From Closterium sp. NIES-65 (Eukaryota; Streptophyta; Zygnematophyceae; Desmidiales; Closteriaceae): a DNA stretch of 64,000 nt. The first letter of the stretch is position 1; each line of letters starts with the position of its first letter. Location of the stretch: contig CANXME010002015.1 in assembly GCA_948144175.1 (NCBI GenBank), positions 372,001-436,000 on the forward strand. The letters are read 5' to 3'. The notes beneath the pieces are model-generated. The model made no database searches. It saw nothing but the letters and a program-made list of their open reading frames with translations, and was not told where the DNA came from. Shown here in pieces: positions 33,285 to 43,434 of the stretch. The position numbers were made by a program, and so were the translations under genes.

Positions 33285-33428
33285 GACCCGCTCTATATCA
33301 TGTTGAACAACGAATGAATGAACTAACAGTGAAATGAGTACAAGTAGGAAACCCTAGAATTGTGTACCCCCTATAGGCTAACCCACTGAAGCCTAAACAA
33401 CTACAACATATATATATAATGTTTGACA
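33285..33428 (-). repeat. 5' LTR of element B with primer binding site
   Basis: LTR 33301-33428, with the primer site TGATATAGAGCGGG just inside (to 33300), one change from the TGGTATAGAGCAGG of E. Confidence 0.9.
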
Positions 33429-35826
33429 AGGCGTAGCAGAAAGAATGAACAGGACTCTGCAGAACAGCATGCGCAAACTGTTGCGTGGCATGCGGCTACC
33501 CAACCACCAGTGGCCTGCAGCAATGGACCACGCTGTCATGCTGCACAACTTGCTGTCGTCATCATCGCTTTCGAACAACGCATCACCGCATCTGCTGTGG
33601 ACAGGGAAACAGGGCAGCACAAAAATGTTACGAGTGTTCGGATGCATGGTACAGTACCGACCCCCAGCAGCACGAGCGGGAAGATTTTCACAACACGCAC
33701 AGTGGGGACTACACCTCGGCATCGAAAAGAATTACAACGCATGGAAAATCTTCGATATCCACTCCAAGGAAACAGTAGCAGCACGCGACGTCATCTTCTA
33801 CGAACGACTCACACTCCAGACATACCTTGCCAACCTGCAAGAGGACCAAGATCCCACAGGTGGTTTTCGTGGAGACCGAGCCTTCGCCTCCGCAGAAGAC
33901 GAAGCTAACTTGGACGAGCAGAATGTGGACAACGCGTCAGAAGAAGCCGGACCTCTACCGTTCTGCTCCGTCGAAATTCCCATGGACGAAGACAACCCTC
34001 GCGAAAGCGTCAACGCCGAAACCTTCCACTACTTCGCTGACAACGGTTACGTAACACCTGCGACAGTCAACACCAACGAAGCAGAACGAGTAGGACCAAA
34101 TTTCTTACCCGGTCAAGAAGCGGGAGATGAAGCAGCTTATCCCGAGGACGCAAATCTTCCCCGCTACTCACAAACTGGACTGCAGATACTCGGCCTCGTC
34201 ACCGCAGTCCATGGAGCCACTCTTCCTAAGGAGCCTGCGACGGTTCAACAGGCTCTGGGGGGGGAACACAGGGAGAAATGGCGTGAAGCCATGGACAAAG
34301 AGTTAAAAGCGCTGGAGGACCGGAACACCTGGAAAGTCGTTCCCATCAGCGTGGCGAAGAACAAAACCATCCTCACCGGGAAATGGGCCTTCTGCGTTAA
34401 AACAAAAACAGATGGCACAATTGAGAAGTTCAAAGCACGCTGGGTTGTGCGTGGATTCGATCATGAGCACGGATGGGACTTCACCGAGACATTCGCCCCG
34501 GTTAGCCGACATACCTCACTTCGAATCATCCTCGCGATCGCTGCCATGAAGAAAAAGAAGCTGTGGCAAATCGACGTCGCCAACGCATTCCTCTACGCAC
34601 CTGTTGATGCCGAAATCTTCGTCGAGTTACCACACAGCTCCCACGGAGAACCCAACCAAGTTTGCCAGCTACTCAAGTCACTCTACGGCATCAAGCAGGC
34701 CCCGCGACTGTGGCAACAGCACCTGCACGCTCTCCTCATCCGCATCGGCTTCAAGCAACTACCACACGATCAAGGCATGTACCGGCTCACTAAAGACAAA
34801 GACTACATTCTGCTAATCGTCTACGTGGATGATCTTCTCTACATCGGCTCGACTGATGGCATAACCACCTGGTTTGAAGGGGAGCTGCAGCGAGATCTCA
34901 CGCTCACAGTCTCATCTACCGTCACTCAGTACCTCGGCCTCAACATCCGCGAAGAAAAGAACGCGATCTACCTCAGCGACGAAAAATACGCCGACACTAT
35001 CGCCAAACGCTTTACGATCACACCAGCAGCCATCTCCACGCCATACCGCTACACGGTAGGGAACGACAAAGGAGGCTCCGCCCTACTCAAACCCGCCGGC
35101 ATACGAGACTACCAGAAGAAGCTGGGATGTCTACTCTTCGCAGCCGTCACCTGTCGTCCCGACCTCTCATACTCCGCAAGCCAGCTCGCTACCTATCTCA
35201 AAAGGTCTGAAGCAGAGCATCTGGCGGAACTCGACCGCGCTCTTCACTACTTCGTCAGCACCCCGACGCTCGGCCTGACCTACCATAAGAACGCAACTGC
35301 ACCACCTAAGCTAATCGGTTACGTCGACGCAGATCACGCGGGCGACTCCGACAACAGACGATCACGCACCGGCTATATCTATCGCTTCGAGCCTATCGGG
35401 CCTATCTCCTGGCAATCGAGCAAGCAAGAACTAATTACTCTCTCGTCAGCTGAAGCAGAATATATTGCACTCTGCTCAGCCACCAAGGAAGGACTCTACC
35501 TTCGCGAACTGCTAGAAGAAGCGAAGTTAGCCGAGTTACCCAACTTCACCCTTTTCTGCGACAACCAATCTGCAATCCGCATTGCCAACAAGAACGGCTT
35601 CGCAAACAGGACGAAACACATCGCCCTGCGATACTTCTTCGTGAAGGACGAGATCGAGAAGGGAAGACTCGTCCTGTCATACTGTCCCACGTCCGAGATG
35701 GCAGCTGACTACCTGACCAAGAAACTCGGAAAACAGAAGTTTGAATACTGCATGTTGCTGACTGGACAGAGCCACGTCAGCGACACTCCAGAAGCGAAGG
35801 GGAGTGTTGGAAACAATCGGTCCTAA
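33429..35826 (+). pseudogene. Element C: C-terminal integrase, RT and RNase H
   Basis: Resumes after B with AERMNRTLQNSMRKLL and stays open for about 790 codons. Integrase C-terminus: SPHLLWTGKQGS and LGIEKNYNAWKIFD. RT: WAFCVKTKTDGTIEKFKARW, QIDVANAFLYAPVD and YVDDLLYIGS. RNase H: GYVDADHAGDSDNRRS, SSAEAEYIALC, DNQSAIRIANK and NRTKHIALRY. The stop TAA lies 20 bases inside the 3' LTR. This half is intact in sequence but cut off from gag and protease by B and by the earlier frameshifts. Confidence 0.92.
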
Positions 35827-36251
35827 AGCGCTTCTATCGTGTCGAAACACCAAGGCACAAGCGAAGCAAATCATATCGAGGCACCAGCAAGTCAACCCTC
35901 GGAGGTTGAAGTAACCGCTGGAGGTTACGCGAAGGTCAAAGGTCAGCGACCTTTGACTTGACAAATACAGCGCGACAGCAAGGACACACAACTGACTCGA
36001 TACTGAGCAGTTGCCCGAGTCGTCACTGTATCGAACCGCAACAGCAACAGTAAAAGTAGTTACAACCGTATCTCTTTGTATTCCTTGTACTCTTATATAA
36101 TCTTGTATCTCTTTGCTTTAATCAACTTACTTTGCCCTCACATACCAACGCAAGGTGGTTCAGAATCTTCTCTTAAAACGCTTCCGCTATTACATCACTT
36201 TACCTAGAGTTTCATCCTACCAAAGATCATAATGGGCTTTTCAGCCCAACA
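35805..36251 (+). repeat. 3' LTR of element C
   Basis: 447 bp from TGTTGGAAAC to GCCCAACA, about 2.7% different from the 5' LTR, followed by the duplicated ATTTA. Confidence 0.92.
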
Positions 36252-36256
36252 ATTTA

Positions 36257-37020
36257 GAACCTCGACTTCACTTGCATTTGTTTCCCTTTCGCGCATACAA
36301 AGTGTGATAAGGTGGACCATAAGGCCCCGGATATAAGCGCATGCCTGTTATAAGCGCACGCGCTTCTGTCTGGAGCACTGTGTTTATGGCCAGCCCTCGA
36401 TTATAAGCGCACTCCCTATAATAGTGTGATTTATTATAAGCGCATGTAGAATGAAAATATGTCCAAACATTGTAACAATTTTCACCTTACCCGCCTATAG
36501 GGGGCATTATTTCGGCAGGCTGTATATACAGAGGATTACGGTAGTTGGATTTCAACGCATACAAAATGGGCAGCCCACAAGTCTTTTTGCCTCTCAAACA
36601 CAAGACCCAGTCCAGTATGTTACCGTATGTGCCCTTCGGAGCTGCACTGCTGGCAAAAGCAAAATGCCAAGAGGCTGGTGAAGAAAAGTTCCGGCATTGC
36701 TTCCACTGTCAAGATTATGGCTCGGACTGATACAGGCAACATGCTGCTATCACAGGTACTGCTACAGGACCGGCATTGGCCGGCTATCTTGAACCATGGC
36801 AGTCACTGGGGAAAATTGGAGAGGTCTAGGTTATAGGGTTTCGGGTTTCCCAACATGCAGTTGGGTCAAAGGCAAAAGGACAAGCCACAATGTGTGGGCA
36901 GGCAGGCAGACAAGACAAGCCATGGTAGGGTATTGGTAGCCTGCTCTGCAAAATCGTGCACCTTTCAATGTGGAGTGAAAATCACACATGTGAATGTGGC
37001 GAATGTGTGGTGTGGAGCGG
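36257..37020. other. Convergent intergenic region with TATAAGCGCA repeats
   Basis: This lies between the 3' ends of the ABCG pseudogene (plus) and the ASG1-like gene (minus). At 36330-36445 the motif TATAAGCGCA recurs four times at irregular spacing. No exon is recognised; the part near 37020 is probably 3' UTR of the minus-strand gene. Confidence 0.55.
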
Positions 37021-40000
37021 TTAGTGAAAAGGGAGTGGGTCGCAGAACATAGATGACACCTCCTCCAGAAAAGACGAAGGGATTGGGGAGGTGCTTTCTC
37101 TCAGGCCACCACTCCCCATGCCGCTGTTGCTGGTGCTGCTGATGGGAATGTTGCAGTTGCTGATGCTGGGGAACCCGTTGCTGCCCGTGACATTCTTGCT
37201 GCCGTTCTTGCTCTTGTTGCTCTTGCTGTCGCCGTTGTTGTTGTTGCTCCTGGTGTTGTTGTTGCTTGTGTTGATGCTAGTGGCTGGCAGGGCCGTGTTG
37301 CTGTTGCTGCTGGTGCTCTGCATGCCTAAATCGCGCCGGATGGAAACCCGGCCGCTGCTCAAGCTGCTGCTGCGCATGTGGGTGTGCGTGTGCAGGTCTG
37401 TGTGCATGTGTGTGGGACCCATGGGTGTAGGGATGTGGCAATGTGCAGGGTGCGGGGCTGGTGGCAGCAAGGCGTGGTGGGGGGCCATGGCAGTAGTGAG
37501 CATGGCATGTGCGTGCATGGGCGGTGCAGCATGCATGGGGTGCATGCGTGCAGCATGGGGATGCATGTGGGGAAGAGGAGTGGCAGAAGGGGCGGGGGGA
37601 GGGAAGGCAGGGTACGGAGGAGGCGGGAAGGGCGGCCAGAAGGCAGTGGGGGGAAGGCCCATGTGGGCGGGCCACATGGGCGGGTGGGGCAGGTGGGGGT
37701 AGTGCGCTGCTGGTGGGGGATTGTGGGGAAATACAAAGGGGGGTGGAGAGGATATGAGAGGGATATGAGGGAGGAGAGTGGAGCAGAGGTGCGTGAAACC
37801 AGCTGACAAATGCGGTGGCGAGGGGCAAGGGGGAGAAGCGATACACCAGCACGGAACGACACAGAAAGACACGGAAAGTATATGAGTTGGGGAAAAAGGA
37901 GCTGGCATGGAGTGAATGAGAGCAGGACTCACCGGCAGGTGAACGGAAGGACAGATCCATGGGTGAGCGGCCCTTCCCCCCATGCTTCTCACCCCCGCCC
38001 CTGCCTCCCACACCTTCTGCCCCTCCACTGGTACACCTTCCTCCACTGCCCCTTTCCTCTTCCCCTTCGTCTCCCTCGCCCCTCACACCCTTTCCCCACT
38101 CTCCCTTCTCATTCCTTTCCACGGCTACTCTTTCCCCCTCCTCGTTCCCCTCCATCCCCTCTTCCTCCTCCTCCTCCTCCTCGTCCTCCTCTTGCTCGCC
38201 CTCGAATGAGTGGCTCATGTAGCCGCCAGGAAGGTATGGGGGAGGAGGGTAGAGGTGGGACGGGAAGTACGGGAAGGGAGGGAAGGGCGCGGATAGGGGC
38301 GAGCGTGGGTCTGCAGCACGCGCTGCTGCTGCTCTGCTCCCTGCCGCTGCCGCTGCTGCTGCTGCTGCTGCTGCTGAAGCTGGTGATGAGAGCGTTGAGG
38401 GGGGTGGTGGCAGGTGGTGCGTAGGGAAGGGCGGCATGATGGGCGGCGGAGGGAACAAGGTCTGTAGGCATGGGGTGGAGGACAGGGGGGAGGACAGGGG
38501 GAGGACAGGGGGTGAAAGGAGAGGGGGTTGAGTGGCGACGATTGATGACAGAGAGAGGAAGGGGAGAGAGGAAAGGGAGAGAGGGAGAGAGTGGAGAGAG
38601 GGAGAGAGGGAGAGAGGGAAGAGAGGGAGAGAGGGAGAGATGGGAGAGAGGGAGGAGAGGGGAGAGAGGGCGAGAGGGGAGAAGGGGAGAGAGGGGAGAA
38701 AGGGAGAGAGGGGAGAAAGGGAGAGAGGAGTACAAATGGAGGAGAACGATGGCGGAAAAGATGAGAGCGGGTGAGTGGGGCGAGGCAAGCGGGAGGGACG
38801 GAAAAGAGGGAAACGGAGGGAGGAAGGGAAGCGGAGCAGGAAAAGGAGGGGGGTGGGGAAGAGGAAAGGAAGGGAGAGAAAAGGGAGAGGAAGAGGGAGA
38901 GGAAGAGGGAGAGGGAGAGGGAGAGGAAACGGGAGAGGGAGCGGGAGACGGAGCGGGAGAGGGAGAGAGAAGAGGAGAGACATGACGTGCCTACCTGAGG
39001 AAGAAGAGAGAAGTGAAGAGGGAAACATGAGAGCCTACCTGAGGCAGGGGCGGAGGCGGGAAGAAGCCCGCAGGCAGCATGGGGTAGGGCGGCGCCACGT
39101 GTGCTGCTCCCTGCCTTGCCTTCCCCCGCCCTGCCACCTCCCCCTCCTCGCCCACACTGCTCCCCCTCCCATCCGCACCCGCATGCGCATGGGAGTGGGT
39201 GTGGGAGTGGGCGTGGGAGTGGGAGTGGGGGTGGGAGTGGGAGCGGGGATACACACTGCCACGCGTGCGTGCATGGGGAGGGCCGTGGGCGTGCGCGAGG
39301 GGCAGGAGCGGGTCTGCAAGCGCGGCAGGTGAGCCATACGGCAGAGCACCGTGCGGGGCAGTGGGCTTGCCGTGGCCGTAGCTCATCATCCCCTCCATCG
39401 CCCCACCTGCCCCCATTGCTCCCATGGCCCCCACGCCTGCCTTGTGAGGCGAGCTCTGCAACACGTCTCTGCCGTATGCGTGCGCGTGGGTGCGCGCATG
39501 CATGCCCATGTGCGAGCTGCCTTGCCCGCCCTGCCCTTGCTTCCCGGGGTGGGTGTGGTGTGCGGAGGTGCCGTGGGCGAGGTCGCGCAGGCGCGGGTCG
39601 GAGGCGAGCAGCTTGTGCAGATGCTTGTTCAGCACACCCTCTGCGAACTCCACCACGTGCCGCCTGGGGAGAGGGCAGGAGGGCACGCGAGGCACAAGGG
39701 GCAGACGGGCACGAGAGGCACACGGGGAGGAGGGAAGGGGAAAGGCGGTAGGCGTTTGAGCAGCTTGTGCAGGTGCTTGTTCAGCACGCCCTCTGCGAAC
39801 TCCACCACGTGCCGCCTGCCCTGCACACAGCACATACGGGGAAGGCGAGGTGTGAGAGAGGGAAGGGGAAGGTGTTAGGCGCCTGACAAGCTTGCGTTGT
39901 GTCAGGGCAGAAAGGAGGGAGGAAAGAATGGCGGAGGGGGAAAAGCACTGGGGAGATGGAGGAGCAATGATACGCACTCAGCTGCATGTTTACTGGGTGG

Positions 40001-42188
40001 ATGTGAGGATGTGAGAATGTGAGGATTCACCTGAACCCTCTTCCTGATTTCACCTGAATCCAGCTGCTGTTTTCACCTGAAGCGCCTGGTGGTTCACCTG
40101 AAGGAGTTGGCCTGGCCGGCGGTGAAGTCGGGCGTGGACTGCCAGAGCGTGTGGCGGCGCGGCTGTGGATTCATCTCCTTGAAAAACTGGGGGGGCCGTG
40201 ACACCTGGGGTCGAAAGGTGGGGGGAGGGGGAGACGGGGGGTGGGGGGTGGGGGAGACGGGGGGTGGGGGGTGGGGGGAACGGGAGAGGCAGAGGGCGGG
40301 AGTGGGAGAGACGGATTAGGGGAGTGAGGAAGCGAGGGAGTGAGGGAGCAAAGAGAGGAGGACCAATGGAGATAATGTGATGAGTGAGGAAGCGGTGGAG
40401 CGAGGGGGGGAGGAGAGGGAGAGAGGAGGTGCAAGACGACAACGCAGAGAGTGCCAGCAGTGAGCTGAGAGGCTACACGAACAGAGCCCCAGATAGACCC
40501 CATCTCGTCCTACGTATCTTTCCAGCGCCCCCGCCCCTCTATCGGCCCCCAGCCCTCTATCCTCCCCTGCCCGTCCACGTGCCCCCGCTCCACTATCCGA
40601 GCCCGCCCCACTATCCTCCCCCGCCCCTCTGTGTGCGCGCGTACCTCGATTTCGAGCACGCCGGGCTGGCCCTTGGCGGTGGAGGCGCGCAGCGTGGCGA
40701 TGTCGCCCCACTGCACCTCGATCTTGCTCTTCAGCCCGCCCTCCAGCACCTCCCACACCAGCTTGCGCTTCGCGAAGTAGCACTTGGCCACCAGGTCGCC
40801 CTCGTACTTGCTGCGCCTCTGCCGTTATTGTACGGCCGGGAGGGGAGGGACAGAGGACGGGGGGGGGAACGGAGGGCGCGGGAAAAGGGACGGGGGATGG
40901 AGGAGGAAGGGGAGGAGGGAGGGAGCGAGTGAGGGCGTGAGCAAAGGAGGCGAGGGATGCGATGTGGAAGGGGGAGAAAGGGTACGCGGGGAGGATGCGG
41001 AAGGCAACGTTGACGGGGGTTTAGAGAGGTTTTAGCAGTCCAGGGGTGACTGGATTTCGAGGCCGCATTGAACGCCACCATGCGTGGGGTGGAATCGTGC
41101 CGCCTTGTATCCCGTGCGGAATGCTCACTCACTCACGACATGCCACCTCAAGTGACACATTCCGGCTTGCAAGCCCCTCAAACCCACTACGTCCGCGCTG
41201 CATCAGCGCTACATCCGCGCTGCATCCGCGATACATCCGCGTCACATTCGCGCTATAGTCGCGCTACATTCGCGCTACAGCCATCCTCCGAGCGCACCTC
41301 CCAGGAGCCGATGGTCATGCGCGTGGCGGGGAAGTTGGACGCCTTCAGCTTGTCCGCCGGCGGCGCCGGCAGCGCCGGGAACGGCGCGCTGAACGACGCG
41401 AGTGCGCCCTCCGCCATCAGTGCGGACCCGCCGTCGGGGGACGCGAAAGCCCCGTCTACCGCGGTTGCACCTCCGCCGAACGCCACTAGCGCCGGTATTC
41501 CCTTGCCCTGCGCGCGCCCCTGGTCCTGCGCGCGCTGGTGCGCCGGAGCGCTACCCGGGCGGACAGGCTCGTCCCGCTCGCGGATTCCATTCCCCCGAGC
41601 GCTGTTGCCCTGCGCCATTCCCCTGCCGTCCAGTTCCGCCTCGCTGCTGCTACTGCTGCTGCTGCTGTTCATTCCCCCTCCGCCCATCCCGCGTGCCGTC
41701 CGCTGCGCGTCGCTTCCGCGCTTCGTGTGCGCCGGCCCCGCGGGTTCTCCGCCTTCTCCGCCGCTCGGTACGCCCGTCCGCGCCTCTTCTATCATATCCA
41801 CGTCGCCAGAACCGTCGCCCGCTCCGTCGTCGGCAGCGTCGCCAGGAGCGTCGCCAGTAGTGTCGCCAGCGCCCTCCGACAGCCTGTGCGAAATGAACTC
41901 CACCAGCGACGGCGTCTTGCGAAGCGTCAGCCCGAGCGGGCTCGCCTCCGCGACAGCCTCGCGTGACACTAACGGGGGCAGCTGATCCTCCCCGCTGCCT
42001 CCATTGTGACAATGTGGGATGTGACTGTACGGGGGGCGACAGTCCGCAAGCGTCGCAGCCACCGGCTCCCCCGGCGTTGAAGCATGCGGCGCGGTGGCGC
42101 GATCGAGAGAAACATGCACCGAACCACCGCCAGAAGCGGCGGGCTTCGCGGCGTGTTTGGCGGAGATGCGGTCAGGCGGAGGCGCCAT
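37021..42188 (-). CDS. ASG1: ASG1-like plant protein, six exons, apparently intact
   Basis: Exons, 5' to 3': 42188-41298, 40818-40645, 40204-40098, 39663-39039, 38461-37933, 37802-37021. All junctions are GT-AG and the phases agree, giving 1035 residues. Conserved blocks match Arabidopsis ASG1 (AT2G24100) and AT4G30780: LRKTPSLVEFISHRL (~90-104), NFPATRMTIGSWE, SKYEGDLVAKCYFAKRKLVW, SKIEVQWGDIATL (exon 2), FFKEMNPQPRRHTLWQ and DFTAGQAN (exon 3), VVEFAEGVLNKHLHKLLASD (exon 4). Biochemical role unknown; ASG1 is linked to seed germination and stress. It is over twice the usual length because of His-rich, poly-Ala, Glu-rich and Asn-rich tracts in exons 4-6. The start sits in GCGCCATGG. Confidence 0.82.
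38540..38760 (+). repeat. (GAGAGGGA)n repeat in ASG1-like intron 4
   Basis: Long purine-rich repeats, with a second block at 38870-38990, fill the intron between exons 4 and 5. They produce spurious Arg/Glu/Gly-rich or Ser/Leu/Pro-rich frames on both strands. Confidence 0.85.
39757..39816 (-). repeat. Duplicate of the first ~58 bp of ASG1-like exon 4
   Basis: A near-identical copy of the exon 4 start (RHVVEFAEGVLNKHLHKLL), including an AG acceptor, lies in intron 3 about 150 bp upstream of the real exon at 39663. The copy does not continue into the exon body or show a donor, and only the 39663 copy gives consistent phases. Confidence 0.8.
40026..40102 (-). repeat. Four tandem copies of the exon 3 donor sequence
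   Basis: TTCACCTGAA occurs at 40026, 40049, 40072 and 40093, spaced 21-23 bp. On the gene strand each reads TTCAG/GTGAA. The copy at 40093 is the donor that fits the model; the others are potential alternative donors inside intron 3. Confidence 0.8.
41190..41282 (-). repeat. ~11-bp minisatellite in ASG1-like intron 1
   Basis: Degenerate repeats of TCCGCGCTACAT lie just downstream (gene sense) of the exon 1 donor. Confidence 0.75.
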
Positions 42189-42999
42189 GGGCGCAGGCGG
42201 GGCGGAAGGGGTGACGGCGGAATCGATCTGAGCGGAAGGGGGGTTGAAGGGGAACGCGTGGCGGAGGAGAGTTGCAGAGAAATGAATGGTGACAGTCGAA
42301 CAACAATCGACTCCGGCGAGAACGAGACGAGGCGCGAGGAGAAAACGATTGCGACGGAAAGCAGACAGGCGTTACATGCGAGTTGGGGAAATGTGTATGT
42401 AGATCGGAGGAGAGGGGTTGAGAAGGGATTAGGGCTAATCAATGGATTAGGGATGACCGCAAACTGGTCAGAGATGACCCTGAGAATGACGAGGCATGAA
42501 TGTCAGGCGTACGAGGGTGGTTGAGAGTGGATTAGGGCTGAAGCAAAGGAATGGCCACACACTGGGTTTGGGATGACCCTGAAACCAATGAGACAAGGAT
42601 GTGAAGCGGACGACGGGGGGTGGAACGCGACTCTAAAATGGAAGCGGTGGCGGTATGAGCGGCTGAAAATGAGCTTCCTTTGTGTATCATGCTCTGTGTG
42701 TGCAGCCATGGCGCGGGCGGCTACGCCATGGCGCATGGACGATCCAGAAAATGCGGATCCAGGCGTGCTTCACCCCGGTCGGCGTGATCACACCTCCGAT
42801 CGCGTCACGACAGCCCGACGGACCCATCCCGCCTACCCGCCTCGTGCTGCCGCCAGAACCGCAGAACAGGCTCGGTAAATGGCAATGTGCTCGGCCACTG
42901 GCAGCACGAGAAAGGGCATTCTGCTCGGTACCTACGTTCTTGGATCCTGCACCAGCTTCGAGGTAGCACTGACGTTTCCTTGGTATGCGCGGATGGGAG
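42189..42999. promoter_or_regulatory. Upstream region of the ASG1-like gene
   Basis: It probably contains the 5' UTR and promoter. A tandem duplication of about 103 bp is visible (42418-42520 and 42521-42624, each starting GTTGAGA then GGATTAGGGCT). No TATA box is convincing. Confidence 0.4.
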
Positions 43000-43434
43000 C
43001 TAATTTACCGAGCCTGTCAGCTGTTGTACCGAGCCTGAAGCTGCCGTACCGAACATGGAAGGTCTGAACCGCACCTGGAAGCTGATCCCGCCCGTGTGAT
43101 GCTTCTCCACGAAATGCTTCTCCGCTTGATGCTTCTCCATGTACTTGGCGCGCTTCCCGCCCCTCCCGTCGCCATGCGCACACGCGATTCCCTGCGAAAC
43201 CAGGTTACCAGCCTCGCCGACCACGGAAATCAGCTTCACCGAACCTGCTCCTGAGCCTGATGCCGAAGCTGCAGCCAGTGCGGCGCTGGCCCCCGAGCCT
43301 GAACCCGACGTTAGGCCGAGTGCGGCAGAAGAGAGGACCGTGGGGCCGTGCGATTCGAATGCGTCAGCGGATGAGACTCGCGTGCTGGACATGCACTGCA
43401 GAGACGGCAAGGCCGCTGCGAGAAGCGAGGCCAT
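43000..43434 (-). CDS. Hypothetical small protein or first exon, possible transit peptide
   Basis: 144 codons beginning MASLLAAALPSLQCMSS, Ala/Ser-rich and poor in acidic residues at the start, as in plastid or mitochondrial transit peptides, followed by KLISVVGEAGNLVSQGIACA. Its end contains three 15-bp repeats giving EKHQAEKHFVEKH. It could be the first exon of a minus-strand gene, but no downstream exon was found before the ASG1-like gene. I do not recognise the family. Confidence 0.3.
   Translation of the reverse strand: MASLLAAALPSLQCMSSTRVSSADAFESHGPTVLSSAALGLTSGSGSGASAALAAASASGSGAGSVKLISVVGEAGNLVSQGIACAHGDGRGGKRAKYMEKHQAEKHFVEKHHTGGISFQVRFRPSMFGTAASGSVQQLTGSVN

Larger units (their letters stand above)
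26051..33428 (-). mobile_element. Element B: young copia retrotransposon nested in element C
   Basis: Minus-strand element with 3' LTR 26051-26178, gag-pol 26395-32529, leader and primer site to 33300, and 5' LTR 33301-33428. The LTRs are identical over 128 bp. Target duplication AGGCG at 26046-26050 and 33429-33433. Removing B and one duplicate restores GVAERMNRT, the integrase motif of C. It carries a single in-frame stop and is the best-preserved autonomous copy here. Confidence 0.97.
22734..36251 (+). mobile_element. Element C: Ty1/copia retrotransposon split by element B
   Basis: 5' LTR 22734-23179, primer site from 23180, gag-pol on the plus strand, 3' LTR 35805-36251. A 5-bp target duplication ATTTA flanks it (22729-22733 and 36252-36256). 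B occupies 26051-33428 inside it. The LTRs differ at about a dozen positions in 447 bp (~2.7%), so C is older than B. It differs from A, B, D and E in LTR length, gag sequence and a classical zinc knuckle. Confidence 0.95.

Noticed and set aside
38215-39723. Long Ser/Leu/Pro-rich minus-strand frames across the ASG1-like introns
   Set aside because: They cross real introns filled with GAGAGGGA repeats; the phase-consistent six-exon model uses only parts of these frames.
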